Below, in pieces: positions 34,408 to 43,145 of a DNA stretch of 64,000 bases. The notes beneath the pieces were generated by a model. The model worked only from the letters and a program-made list of their open reading frames with translations, was not told the origin of the DNA and did no database searches. The position numbers and the translations under genes are program-made. The DNA is from Paraburkholderia hospita (GTDB taxonomy: Bacteria > Pseudomonadota > Gammaproteobacteria > Burkholderiales > Burkholderiaceae): contig NZ_CP026107.1 of assembly GCF_002902965.1 (NCBI RefSeq), positions 186,001 through 250,000 of the forward strand. Direction: 5' to 3'. How positions within the stretch are numbered: the stretch's first letter is position 1; every line of letters begins with the position of its first letter.

Positions 34408-34941
34408 ATGAACCCACGAAAACCCGACGAAAATGCAATCCCCTACCAACTCCCGCAGCCGCAGGACATGACCGCGGACCTCGTCCATCTGGGCGTGCTC
34501 GACACGTATCTGAAGGACGACGACCTGTGGGTGCCCACCACATCCACGGTTTCATTCAAGCCGCTGCTGCTGAACGCCAGTCAGGGCTATTACGTGAACC
34601 TGCTGCGCGTCCGGCAGTCGGGCGTGCTGTCTCGTCATCGTCACACTGGGCCTGTGCACGCGCTCGTGCTCAAAGGGCGCTGGTACTACCTCGAGCATGA
34701 ATGGATCGCCGAACAGGGCAGCTACGCGCATGAACCGGCGGGGGAAACACACACGCTGTACGTGCCCGAAGATGTCACGGAAATGATCACCTGGTTCCAT
34801 GTGACGGGCGGTTATACGTATGTCGATCCAGAAGGCGTCGCGGTCGGCTACGAAGACGTGTTCACGAAGATCGACGCGGCGCGCAAGCACTACGAATCGA
34901 TTGGCCTCGGCGCGGACTATGTGAAGCGCTTGATCCGCTAA
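34408..34941 (+). CDS. cupin dioxygenase, 2,4'-dihydroxyacetophenone dioxygenase family
   Basis: 177 aa single cupin. The family enzyme cleaves 2,4'-dihydroxyacetophenone with O2 and Fe(II) to 4-hydroxybenzoate and formate. The metal ligands can be placed at His77 and His79 (SRHRHTGPV), Glu96 or its neighbour His97 (WYYLEHEW) and His115 (AGETHTL), at the spacing expected for the dioxygenase. The upstream TetR/SDR pair and the downstream hydrolase suggest a small degradation unit for a hydroxyacetophenone- or ketone-like compound, by inference. Confidence 0.75.
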   Translation: MNPRKPDENAIPYQLPQPQDMTADLVHLGVLDTYLKDDDLWVPTTSTVSFKPLLLNASQGYYVNLLRVRQSGVLSRHRHTGPVHALVLKGRWYYLEHEWIAEQGSYAHEPAGETHTLYVPEDVTEMITWFHVTGGYTYVDPEGVAVGYEDVFTKIDAARKHYESIGLGADYVKRLIR

Positions 34942-34967
34942 TGAATGCGCAGAAAGGAGTGATTGAA

Positions 34968-35780
34968 ATGAAACGATTGACTGTCGATGTGGCGGGCACC
35001 CAAACCAGCTACCTTGCCGCGGGTGAAAGCGGTCCCGTGATACTCATGCTTCACGGTACATATTGGAGCCGCGTCTGGCAGCCCGTGATGGACGATCTTG
35101 CGCGTGCCGGTTTTCGGGCGATTGCAGTTGATTTTCCCGGCCTCGGCCGTTCGGGTGGTGAACTGACGGTTGAACAGGCATCGATTCCCGCTCTCGGCGA
35201 TTGGGTCGTCGAATTCCTGCGGGCGCTTCGTATCGATGAGCCAATTCTGCTTGCGGGACACGATATTGGCGGCGGCGTTGCGCAGCGCATTCTCGTGGAC
35301 AAGAAAATTCGCATCGAGAAGCTCGCGCTCGTCAATGCGGTGATGTTCGACTCATGGCCTGTGCCGGGCGTCGCACGGTTCAGGGATCCCGCCGTAGCAG
35401 CCGCGACGACGCATGAAGATATCCTTGCCGCGCGCCGCAAATCGGTGATCACCGCGCTTGGCCGTCCCGCAGGAGAGGACGAAATCAGCGAATACCTCGA
35501 TCCCTGGCAAGACGCGCGGGTGGCGCGTTCGTGGCTTGCGCTGGCGGGCGCCGCGTACAGTCGCTATACGACCGAGCTGGTGCCTCAGTTGCGCGTTTCG
35601 CAGACACCGAAGCTGCTGATATGGGGCGAAGACGATACGTTCCAGCAGGTTGAAAATGCGGAGCACTTTGTCTCGCAGATTCCGTACTCCAGGCTGGTGA
35701 GAATTCCAAAGGCCGGACATATTCCGACGGAAAACGATGCTTCGGCGGTAGCGCAGGCAATGATCGAGTTCTTTGCTTGA
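34968..35780 (+). CDS. alpha/beta hydrolase with Asp nucleophile
   Basis: ATG 34968 is chosen because AAAGGAG lies at 34953-34959 at ideal spacing; ATG 34941 overlaps the previous stop but has no such site. 270 aa. The nucleophile elbow reads LAGHDIGGGVAQ, so the attacking residue is Asp99 rather than Ser. With an oxyanion HGTYWS and a catalytic His in KAGHIPTEN, this places it near epoxide hydrolases and haloacetate/haloalkane dehalogenases rather than esterases. It is translationally close to the cupin gene and probably acts on the same compound class. Confidence 0.8.
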   Translation: MKRLTVDVAGTQTSYLAAGESGPVILMLHGTYWSRVWQPVMDDLARAGFRAIAVDFPGLGRSGGELTVEQASIPALGDWVVEFLRALRIDEPILLAGHDIGGGVAQRILVDKKIRIEKLALVNAVMFDSWPVPGVARFRDPAVAAATTHEDILAARRKSVITALGRPAGEDEISEYLDPWQDARVARSWLALAGAAYSRYTTELVPQLRVSQTPKLLIWGEDDTFQQVENAEHFVSQIPYSRLVRIPKAGHIPTENDASAVAQAMIEFFA

Positions 35781-35791
35781 CAGTTGTAATG

Positions 35792-35822
35792 CAAGTGCAA
35801 GTGTTCGATACGCTTGCACTTG
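35792..35822 (+). terminator. 10-bp hairpin after the hydrolase
   Basis: CAAGTGCAAG and CTTGCACTTG with an 11-base loop, 12 bases past the stop and followed by TTCGT. It ends the cupin-hydrolase unit. Confidence 0.6.
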
Positions 35823-36265
35823 TTCGTGACGTCGATGCGGGCGGTATTCCCGTGCTGGACCTGCATGCCTGTCATCCAAAGAGAAGTGCCTTACGACTGC
35901 GCATCGTAGCCGAGACTAAAGATTGCCAGCTCTTCGCCGTTATCCTTGTTAAATGAAGATGCGGGAGCTTCACGCACAAGCGCTTCGAGAAAGAAGTATG
36001 CGATTTGCGTGGTGAGTGTTGAGCGCGCTGAACTGTGCTTATCGGAGTCAGCAACGTCGTATCGGTGCTTTTCTTCCAGTTATTTCGGCATGGTGGATAC
36101 GGACTGTCGAGGCTCCGGAACGGTGTGGTCAAGCTGCCATCGATGAAAGAGAAATAGCGTATAATTCGGATTCCGTAATAAGTTACAAAAAACAGGTACT
36201 TTGACGCGGGCATCGTCAAACGTTCGGCTTGTCTATCAGAATAATCAACCGAGGGAAAAACAATC
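35823..36265 (+). other. gene-free leader of the lipoprotein gene
   Basis: No supported gene. A good -10 box TATAAT is at 36160-36165, about 100 bases before the lipoprotein start, in a locally AT-rich stretch. The -35 region is weak. Confidence 0.45.
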
Positions 36266-36910
36266 ATGCTGTTGGGTCGAATCGCAATCTATAGTCTTGT
36301 CGTGTCAATCCTCGCCGGATGCGCGGCCGGCCGCACAACTGTCGACGTCTCCGCGCCTCAAGGTACGAACCCTGCCGCGGGGAAGTACGTACGCATTGAC
36401 TCCGCCCAGGACAAACGCACTTTTACTGTCGCGCCCCCGAGCGCTGACATGGCGTCATTGGACCCTGCTGAAGATTCCAGCGACGCGTCTAAAGCGCGCG
36501 CGATCGGTCGCAAGAGAAACGGTTACGGCAAGGCACTCGGCGACGTGGTGCTTCCTGAAGGCAAGACGGTTTCCGGCCTCGTTGAAAGCGCGTTGGCAAC
36601 TGGCTTTCAGGAGGCGGGCTACGTTGTGGTGACGCAGGGTGACCCGAATTTTGCCAGCGCGGCTCCGGTGACTGCGCAAATTAACGACTTCTGGGCGTGG
36701 TTTCAGCCCGGCTTCTGGTCGGTCACAACCAACCATAAGTCAGAGGTGCAGCTGTCTGGCGATGTCGGCGCGCTTCATGGTGCTCAGACCGTCAAGACTC
36801 GCGTTAGCGAATCCAAGCAGGTTGTGACTTCCAGCGACTGGCAAGAGATCGTGACAAAAGGCCTGTCGGCAATTACCCAGCAAACAAAAGACCTGATAAG
36901 CGGGAAATAG
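36266..36910 (+). CDS. outer-membrane-type lipoprotein, 214 aa
   Basis: A signal peptide MLLGRIAIYSLVVSILAGCAAG carries a lipobox LAGC with Cys at about residue 19. The mature part has Thr/Val-rich strands (TTVDVSAPQGTN, YVRIDSAQDKRTF) and LPEGKTVSGLVESALATGFQEAGYVVV. This is reminiscent of YajG-type lipoproteins, which also carry an early D.R/Q.R motif, but the match is weak. Function unknown. A TATAAT box lies about 100 bases upstream and the gene stands alone at the edge of the decayed island. Confidence 0.7.
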   Translation: MLLGRIAIYSLVVSILAGCAAGRTTVDVSAPQGTNPAAGKYVRIDSAQDKRTFTVAPPSADMASLDPAEDSSDASKARAIGRKRNGYGKALGDVVLPEGKTVSGLVESALATGFQEAGYVVVTQGDPNFASAAPVTAQINDFWAWFQPGFWSVTTNHKSEVQLSGDVGALHGAQTVKTRVSESKQVVTSSDWQEIVTKGLSAITQQTKDLISGK

Positions 36911-37195
36911 CTCCACTTCCGGGAGCAGAGACATACGTGCCAGCCTTTGCGCGCCGGCACGCATGTATTTCATGCCGTTCGAAATCGAGAACAGGTGTGG
37001 TGCACGCGCTATCAAGCGCTGGTGACGCACAAATCAAACCTGATCTTGTGTGAAGTTCCAAGGCTTTGATTTATCGTGAATTGTAGTTCTTACTCGCCTC
37101 GCGCCATACAAAAACTTATGGTCGTTGCCCATGCGACTCGTCGCCGGCATTAACAAATAAAGTCTGACCTAGCGACGGCGCAGATGCGTTGTGTG

Positions 37196-37498
37196 TCAGC
37201 TGACCGACTGCCGGTAAAGCGGCAAGTGGTCTGCGAACTTCGAGACCAGCACGTGTGCCAGCAGCCCTGGGCCGGCGAGACCACGTTCGATGGGACGACT
37301 CGGTGCAGGCGCCTGAGAGATGTGGTCGCAACACACCCACGCAAACTTCGGCCGCACATGACGGATGACCCGGAAGCTTGCCGGTACGTACTCAAGTTGT
37401 TCGGCGACGTCTTCGCCCAGCGACTTCATCAGGCCACCACACTGCGTGCACTTCCCGGCGGATTCGGGCAAGTGTGTTTGGATCTCAAGCGGTAGATG
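37196..37498 (-). pseudogene. IS66-family transposase (TnpC) fragment
   Basis: On the minus strand the translation reads HLPLEIQTHLPESAGKCTQC, continuing GGLMKSLGEDVAEQLEYVPA, then VRPKFAWVCC and ADHLPLYRQS. This is the zinc-binding and following segment of IS66 TnpC. The N-terminal leucine zipper and the catalytic DDE part are missing, and the frame ends two codons after LYRQS. No terminal repeats are visible. Confidence 0.75.
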
Positions 37499-37612
37499 TT
37501 CGCAGTTGCTTGCGCGGGGCCTGTTCCACGGCCGTACGCGGCGTCTTCGGGGTTTCGACCGGTGCCGGTGTGGACAGGGCCACACCCGGTGAATTCCAGC
37601 GCGGAGGCCACC

Positions 37613-37690
37613 GTGGAAAACGACAGCACACTGAAAGTAGGGCGCGACATTCACAAGGATTCGATAACGGTGCCTATTGCTGAGCACGGG
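37613..37690 (+). pseudogene. IS110-family transposase N-terminal remnant
   Basis: GTG 37613 follows GGAGG at 37603-37607 and encodes VENDSTLKVGRDIHKDSITV followed by AEHGRG, the start of IS110-type DEDD transposases (usually VGLDVHKDSI). The similarity stops after about 26 residues. Only the first RuvC-like strand with the Asp remains. Confidence 0.6.
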
Positions 37691-37859
37691 CGAGGTCATT
37701 CCGCTGACGCCATCGATTCGTGTCACGTTCCATGCCTTTGCCGATGCATCCGTGTGTCCACGGACGAATTCGATTACCCAGGCATAAACAGGTGCATACT
37801 TGATGCGTCCGGATGTCGATTCGACCTGAAATTACCTAACCTAACGATCGGGAGCTTCG

Positions 37860-38723
37860 ATGATACTCGATGACCATGGTCTTGCTGTCATGTTGAAGGG
37901 AGACTGCACGATAAGCAAGGTGCCTCCCAGATGGGAGCAGAGGGGGGGCACTTGTGGGATATACGCTTTGGATGGAGCGTTTGGGATACGGGGTCATCGC
38001 ACCGCTTACCCTCGAAGATTCGAAATACACGGACGCAATACCACTTCGATCAGGCGGATCGCCAAGAGAATGGGTATCACACAGATCGGTGAATTGAACG
38101 ATGTCGAACAAATTGCCGAGCTCGCAGCGAGGTCAGGTTATTCCGCAGGCGAAGTAAAGACATTTACCAAAACGGAAGAGCTCTGGACAATCGTGACGAC
38201 GGCGATCACGAATATGGGTTCGATAGTGATGCCATTTCTATGTCGGGATGACACTGGAGACCTGTGTCAGTCGGGCGGGTTCGCGCACTACTGCCTGGTG
38301 TTTGGCTTTGGGAAGCAAAATAGTGTGAGGCTGGTCTATGCTGCAAACTATGGGAAGTATCAGCTGTGGCCTATCGAGAATCTTCTGGAATCGAATTTTG
38401 CAATTCGGGACTGGGAGAAGCAGGAATGGTGCAAGGTAATGCTATATGCCTGGGGGAAAGATGATGTGAAATTCGAGGCTGATAGGCCAGAGTGGATCAC
38501 CAAGTCAGGAATGGTAGAGTCGCTCGACGGTTACGCGGAGGGCTCTAGGCAGAGGGGTTGCAAACTCGGTGTTATCAAACAAGATTTTAAGGTTCATGAA
38601 TGGGATCCGAAAAACAGATCGGTAAATATAGTGGCTGCACAGCAGATCGGGGTTATGAAGTCCACTAGTATTCCGGCTGCCGAAATGACGAAGACAATGA
38701 AGGGAAAATGTTTTGTAGTTTGA
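37860..38723 (+). CDS. papain-like cysteine peptidase candidate, low-GC orphan
   Basis: 287 aa, preceded by GGAG at 37851-37854. The motif QRGGTCGIYALDG (Gln27, Cys32) followed by GGFAHYCLVFGF (His143) and VYAANYGKYQLW (Asn163) has the order of a Cys-His-Asn/Asp papain/C39-like peptidase. It is close in style to actin-maturation-protease-like proteins with GPTCGLxAL. No signal peptide or membrane segment. The C-terminus is KCFVV, reminiscent of a CaaX box. GC is visibly lower than in the flanks, and the gene is surrounded by IS and gene remnants, so it was probably acquired. Role unknown; a secreted effector is possible. Confidence 0.65.
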   Translation: MILDDHGLAVMLKGDCTISKVPPRWEQRGGTCGIYALDGAFGIRGHRTAYPRRFEIHGRNTTSIRRIAKRMGITQIGELNDVEQIAELAARSGYSAGEVKTFTKTEELWTIVTTAITNMGSIVMPFLCRDDTGDLCQSGGFAHYCLVFGFGKQNSVRLVYAANYGKYQLWPIENLLESNFAIRDWEKQEWCKVMLYAWGKDDVKFEADRPEWITKSGMVESLDGYAEGSRQRGCKLGVIKQDFKVHEWDPKNRSVNIVAAQQIGVMKSTSIPAAEMTKTMKGKCFVV

Positions 38724-38755
38724 TTTGATGTATCGCGGCTTGGACTAATCTCGTT

Positions 38756-38980
38756 GCGTTCAGCACGGGAATCTCGCTGATCATCAACCGAGTCGAGCAC
38801 GAACTCGACGGTCTCATTTCCCATCATGAGATGTGTTGCATTCACTTCGTCGATGGCCATCCGAGCGCCGTTCTCGATGTCCTTACCTTTTGCGGCGCTA
38901 GAGGCGGTAAGTGCCCCCGCCGATCTTCACTGTCTGCACCGCGTATGCCGTCGCCGCGCGAAACGCGTGCGCTCGCAAAG
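38756..38980 (-). pseudogene. branched-chain amino-acid binding protein (LivK) remnant
   Basis: On the minus strand one frame reads AVQTVKIG, and after a shift the next frame reads ALTASSAAKGKDIENGARMA, then IDEVNA and VEFVLDSVDDQRD. This is the start of a periplasmic Leu/Ile/Val-binding protein: mature N-terminus, GPLTG region and first Rossmann strand. The rest is absent, so it is a frameshifted and truncated relic. Confidence 0.6.
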
Positions 38981-39029
38981 GCTTGCTGCGCGCGGCCCGG
39001 CGTCATGCAACCGCCCTATCTAAATGGAA

Positions 39030-39350
39030 CCGAACAGGCTTACCGGAAAGCGATCGACCGATCGTGGCGACCATTCTATGTCGCATACGTGGACCGAACT
39101 CGAACCGCGCTGCAAAGACGCACTCCAGGTATTCGATGAGGCCTCGCTTCACTTTCCGGAGATGCCGTTCCGCACCTTAACGTGCAATCGCTCTCGAGGA
39201 GTCTGGTCGTGTTGAAGACACCGCGCGAAGCTATCAACGTTGTCTGGAAATTGACCCGAAATTCGCCGGATGCCAATCACAATCTGGCTATCTTGCTCGA
39301 GAAACGCGGAGACCCACAGGGCCTCCTGGGGCATCTTAACGCCTATCGAC
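39030..39350 (+). pseudogene. tetratricopeptide-repeat protein remnant
   Basis: Fragments EQAYRKAIDRS, then AIALEESGRVEDTARSYQRC, then after a frame change DANHNLAILLEKRGDPQGLL and HLNAYRR. These are TPR helices and the typical C-terminal end of Burkholderia TPR proteins (some fused to MerR HTH). At least one frameshift near 39267 and several stops show that it is broken. Confidence 0.55.
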
Positions 39351-39378
39351 GGCCCCCCACCTGATGCTTGCCCCCCCT

Positions 39379-39720
39379 TCAGGCTGCCTCCACACCTTCG
39401 CTTTTGATTGATGCCAATCTGGTGCCAGCGAACGGGTCATCGCACCTTTTCACTCTGGTGAGCTTGTCTGAAGCCTCAACCTGCGGACGCTCGACCACGA
39501 AATGCTCGAGGGATTGACCAGCACTGGTTGCCTGAATTATCCATTGCGGCGAAGCGCCTCGACCATCCCACGTGTGACCGAACGCATCCCGATACCGGAT
39601 CGCTCTCAGTCGTTCCGTGTCTGCGGCCATTGATACAGCGATGTCTTCGGGACGGGTACCGAACTCGGTCATCCGCCGGCGCAGATAAGCCACTATGCTT
39701 TCTCGCTTTCTTTCGTCCAT
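39379..39720 (-). CDS. H-NS-like nucleoid protein
   Basis: ATG at 39720 gives 113 aa. The C-terminal DNA-binding core YRDAFGHTWDGRGASPQWI (residues 43-61) is the H-NS/StpA motif that enters the minor groove of AT-rich DNA. The N-terminal part MDERKRESIVAYLRRRMTEFGTRPEDIAVSMAADTE is shorter than the usual oligomerisation coil and carries the RPEDIA turn of Burkholderia homologues. A 40-residue tail follows the core. Its location in a low-GC island next to the AT-rich T6SS upstream region suggests local silencing of acquired DNA. Confidence 0.75.
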   Translation of the reverse strand: MDERKRESIVAYLRRRMTEFGTRPEDIAVSMAADTERLRAIRYRDAFGHTWDGRGASPQWIIQATSAGQSLEHFVVERPQVEASDKLTRVKRCDDPFAGTRLASIKSEGVEAA

Positions 39721-40377
39721 ATATTTTTCTCTGCTCAAGGCGTTTGTCGGTAAGTAGATGGTTGCAAAACGCACGCCTCGAAAATAGCACGCAAGCCATT
39801 CGCACCGCAGCGACGAAGAAGGGTAGGCGTTGCAAAGGCAATATACGAGTTGCCGTGTTGACGACGAACCCGGTAAAACAACGACTGTCCTCGAGGTAGC
39901 TCGCTCTGTCCGCCGGGGCGCCGACGAATGCTGGTAAGTGCTGACGTTCGGCGCCTACCGCACAGTCATAGGCTGAGTGAACTTGATCGGGCGCAGAACG
40001 TAGCCGTGCATGAAATGCGTCACGCAGGTGGGCCAGATTCACCATGCAGTCTGTAACGAAGGATTATACGGACACGCCTCGTGTCTCAGTCTAAATTAGA
40101 GTGGCACCATGCGTTACAAGATTCTGTCAGGCTCAAGCATGACTTTCGGGGCCAGGCAGTTGGGCGAGGACATTGTTGATTTCAATACGCTTCTTTTCGA
40201 GCACGTTGGCGCGTTCTATCGCGAGCTTCTCGAGAAGGCTGACGGCTCGATGATATGTATTGCATGACAGCTTTCGGAACACCGTTTCTAGCGACAAAAG
40301 GTAATGAAGGGGAGGACGTCGTCAATTTGAAGGCACCAGACTGTGCTGACCGGCCGCCTGCGCTACGCGCCTAGCTT
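39721..40377. other. mostly gene-free stretch
   Basis: Apart from the possible 52-codon ORF at 40109 nothing is supported. Longer minus-strand frames here contain no recognisable segment and overlap the H-NS-like gene. Confidence 0.4.
40109..40267 (+). CDS. possible small protein, 52 aa
   Basis: ATG 40109 to TGA 40267, reading MRYKILSGSSMTFGARQLGE and DFNTLLFEHVGAFYRELLEK. The second half could form an amphipathic helix. No clear Shine-Dalgarno and no recognised family, so it may be a relic. Confidence 0.25.
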   Translation: MRYKILSGSSMTFGARQLGEDIVDFNTLLFEHVGAFYRELLEKADGSMICIA

Positions 40378-42165
40378 CTAGCTCGCGGTGACGAACGCAA
40401 CGGCTTTTCCGGCCATCGTATCCTGCCTATGATGGTGCACAGCGTGATCGAGCAGCCCTTGTATGCTGCCGCGTGTTTCCGTCGGGCTCGCGCGGAACTT
40501 AAAACCGGAACTTTGCAGATACTGCGCGCCGAAAGCCTTGAGCCGTGAGAAATAGGCCGCTCCACTGTTATACGTCGCTCGGTCGACTACCTCTCTGCCA
40601 CCTTCGTTTTCGTCTCTAAACAGGTTTGCCATTGTCATCAGGCTGCCACAGATGCCTGTGTTTAGCGTGAGCATGGGGATCAGCGGGCTGGCGTCGCAGC
40701 CTTCCTGGAAGAAGGTCGTGAACCGGTCCACGTCATGGATGATGCCGCCCTTATCCGGGTCCATGTTCGGCTGAAACTCCAGGCCGTTCGGGCCCGGATC
40801 GCGCGTCGCCAGTTCACGTTCCTCAAGATAGAACTCGCGTGCCTTCACGAGAAACGCGTGGATCTTGCTTTGCTCCCACAGCCGGAAGGCAAACTTCACG
40901 AGCCACTCGACACCCGTGACGATGGCTGAAACGAGGCTGCCAGCACCGGGCAAGAAGGAACTGAGCGCCATCGACACTGCACCCTTCAGGGTGGTCCACA
41001 GGCCCTGGAAAATGCCTTTTTGCATTTCGCCTTCAAGCGCTGCCGCAATCAGCTCGGGATGCCCCGCGTTCAGCACGATTCGGCGTCGCTCAAGCCACGC
41101 GCCCACCTTTTCTGCTGCAGCACGCAAGGTCTTGACGATACCCGCGCCGAGATCCATGGCGGCTCCGACGAACGGTGCCGCGCTAGCGAGGCACTGCGTC
41201 ACGACAATCTTGATCAGCGAACGGACGATGCCGCCGGACAGCGTGAATGTCGAGGCCGACGCACCGAGCAACGCGCTCTTGATTTTCTCGAACGCCCAGG
41301 TGACAGCGCTTTCTATTTCGCGTCGCAGGTTGTTGAGCGTCTCCGTAACGGCGACGACGGCCGCACCGGCCACGGTGGCTGGAAGCACCCACGGATTGAG
41401 GAACAGTGCCGGGTCGTCCTTGACCATTTCAAAGCCAGCCCTGGTCGTCGGATAGGTCCACGTCACCTTGGACTTGATCGGCCCGCTGTCGGCGTTATCC
41501 ATGAGCGGCCTGACGGTACCTGTTGGCGACCATCGCCGCTCTCTGCCGAGCGGCTGACTGATGCCGAACGTCTCGTCGACTTTTTTGCCTATCTTCGGTA
41601 CCGTTTTTGCAACAGTCGAGGAGGCACTGACAATTGCCTGTGCAGAGACCTGGTGTCCTCCTGCATTCACATGCTTGCTGGCCTGACTGACGCTGTTCAG
41701 ATGGTCAACGTTCGCAGCGAAGCCGGATCCAACTGCGCCGCCAACGGCGGCCACGCCTTCCATGGCGATGTTGAAGCAGTTCATGTCGATGTCGATATTG
41801 CCCAACAGGTAAAGCACGCCGTAGCGCGAGTGTGGGATATCGAACGACCGGATTCTGTTGCGTGCTGCAGCGGCTGATGCACGGGCGGGGGCAACGGCTT
41901 TTGCCTCTTCGTAGATGTATTGCATCAGTCCACCGCTTTCGGTGTTGCGCGAAACCTTGGACCAATCGCCGCCTTTCTCTGCCAGATAATCGTCGAGTGC
42001 ATCGCGCAGGGTAGCGGCCTTGAGCGGATCGAAGCGGGCTGTGCACCAGGCGGCGTACGCAGCATCGACGCGGCTCGTGCTCGCGCTACGTGAACTGAAC
42101 GTCAGCGCTGTGCGACGGATCCACTCGCTCGCATTGACGACAATTAACGGCCCTTTTGCGCCCAT
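40378..42165 (-). CDS. large protein with hydrophobic segments, candidate T6SS effector
   Basis: ATG at 42165 has GGAGCAGGAT just upstream and gives 595 aa (MGAKGPLIVVNASEWIRRTA). No signal peptide. Hydrophobic Gly/Ala-rich stretches lie at about 115-155, 262-285, 315-350 and 390-430 (SMALSSFLPGAGSLVSAIVTGVEWLVKFAF) between soluble parts, and the C-terminal 130 residues are polar. I do not recognise a family. The organisation recalls pore-forming T6SS effectors, and the gene is the nearest intact large gene upstream of tssB, in the opposite orientation. A neighbouring immunity gene is not obvious; 42344-42619 is the only small candidate. Confidence 0.6.
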   Translation of the reverse strand: MGAKGPLIVVNASEWIRRTALTFSSRSASTSRVDAAYAAWCTARFDPLKAATLRDALDDYLAEKGGDWSKVSRNTESGGLMQYIYEEAKAVAPARASAAAARNRIRSFDIPHSRYGVLYLLGNIDIDMNCFNIAMEGVAAVGGAVGSGFAANVDHLNSVSQASKHVNAGGHQVSAQAIVSASSTVAKTVPKIGKKVDETFGISQPLGRERRWSPTGTVRPLMDNADSGPIKSKVTWTYPTTRAGFEMVKDDPALFLNPWVLPATVAGAAVVAVTETLNNLRREIESAVTWAFEKIKSALLGASASTFTLSGGIVRSLIKIVVTQCLASAAPFVGAAMDLGAGIVKTLRAAAEKVGAWLERRRIVLNAGHPELIAAALEGEMQKGIFQGLWTTLKGAVSMALSSFLPGAGSLVSAIVTGVEWLVKFAFRLWEQSKIHAFLVKAREFYLEERELATRDPGPNGLEFQPNMDPDKGGIIHDVDRFTTFFQEGCDASPLIPMLTLNTGICGSLMTMANLFRDENEGGREVVDRATYNSGAAYFSRLKAFGAQYLQSSGFKFRASPTETRGSIQGLLDHAVHHHRQDTMAGKAVAFVTAS

Positions 42166-42343
42166 ATCCTGCTCCCCGTATCGCGATTGTTGATCTATTG
42201 ATCTATCCAGCTCGTGGGCAGCAGTATAGCCGTTACATCGCTGCAAAAAATCATCGGACGCTTCGAGCGGATTTTTTCAACGAGCTTTCTTTGCATTGCT
42301 GATCAACGATCTCCGCATAAGAGCGAGTGCCGAACACACGATG

Positions 42344-42619
42344 CTAGCCGTCGAGCGAAGTCCGCTGCTCAATTTCCTGAAGTTCATGCATGAGATCTTG
42401 CACCCAGTGACGCTGATAGTCGTTGAGATGTCGCGATTCGCAGAGGACATCGAGCCTGTTTTGCCAATAGCCCGTTATGGCGCCGCCGCGGCGAAAAACG
42501 AACGCTCTCATCACTCGACTGAGATGCGCGATGTCTTGTTCAACGAGCGTGTTTGCTTGCACCTCTTGACCGTCCTCGCGGCGACACCTGCGGTTGTAAA
42601 GCGTTGGCGCCGCGAACAA
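42344..42619 (-). CDS. small hypothetical protein, up to 91 aa
   Basis: The minus-strand frame QANTLVEQDIAHLSRVMRAF ... GAITGYWQNRLDVLCESRHLNDYQRHWVQDLMHELQEIEQR is helical and protein-like, recalling a small conserved Burkholderia family with a YW..RL motif. ATG 42619 gives 91 aa, but the first 20 residues (MFAAPTLYNRRCRRED) look unrelated, so the true start may be lost. The opposite-strand frame at 42296-42832 is less protein-like. Confidence 0.4.
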   Translation of the reverse strand: MFAAPTLYNRRCRREDGQEVQANTLVEQDIAHLSRVMRAFVFRRGGAITGYWQNRLDVLCESRHLNDYQRHWVQDLMHELQEIEQRTSLDG

Positions 42620-43145
42620 TACATGGGTCGCAAAGCAACATCAACCGCTTGCCCATTGTCGTTTTCCCTGGACGAACGATCGACATCACGAGTTGCGGGA
42701 CTCTCGTGTTGGGAAACCATCCATGTAAAGTCTGATGCGCGACTATTAATGCAGAGCGCGCGATTTATTGATATCGGGCCTGTTGTCTTTTCCCGTCGCC
42801 TCAATGGCGACGGCAGCCGCCCGATCAGTTGAATGACGAGATCGCAAGAGTTCTATTTCTGAAAAGACGTTCTTGTGGCGGCTAGCACCATTTGGTCAAA
42901 CGGCTCAGGCGCTGCCGCACACACATCTCTCGTTCCCTCGCCAGACATGGCTGAGCCGTGCACGCCTGAACATATGAATCTCAAAAAACAGTCTTCTTTT
43001 TGTGCTTGTAAAGCGCACTAAATAGTCAATAATAAGTCGGGCAATAGAATGTATTTAGTAATAGAAACCTACCGACAACTTTATATGGAAGCGTGCATTA
43101 TCTGGTCAATCTGGATGTAAATTGACCGGAAAAACGGCATGACGT

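Larger units (their letters stand above)
36911..37859. other. decayed intergenic stretch with two IS remnants
   Basis: No intact gene. Apart from the IS66 and IS110 fragments listed separately, the sequence shows frames broken by stops. It marks the left side of an insertion-prone island that continues to about 43.8 kb. Confidence 0.55.

Noticed and set aside
35872..36267. 131-codon minus frame before the lipoprotein gene
   Set aside because: No family features, covers the likely TATAAT promoter, and composition is random.
37860..38723. YopJ- or C58-type effector assignment for the low-GC protein
   Set aside because: The order is Cys then His, as in papain/C39, not the His-Glu-Cys order of YopJ; only the general peptidase call is kept.
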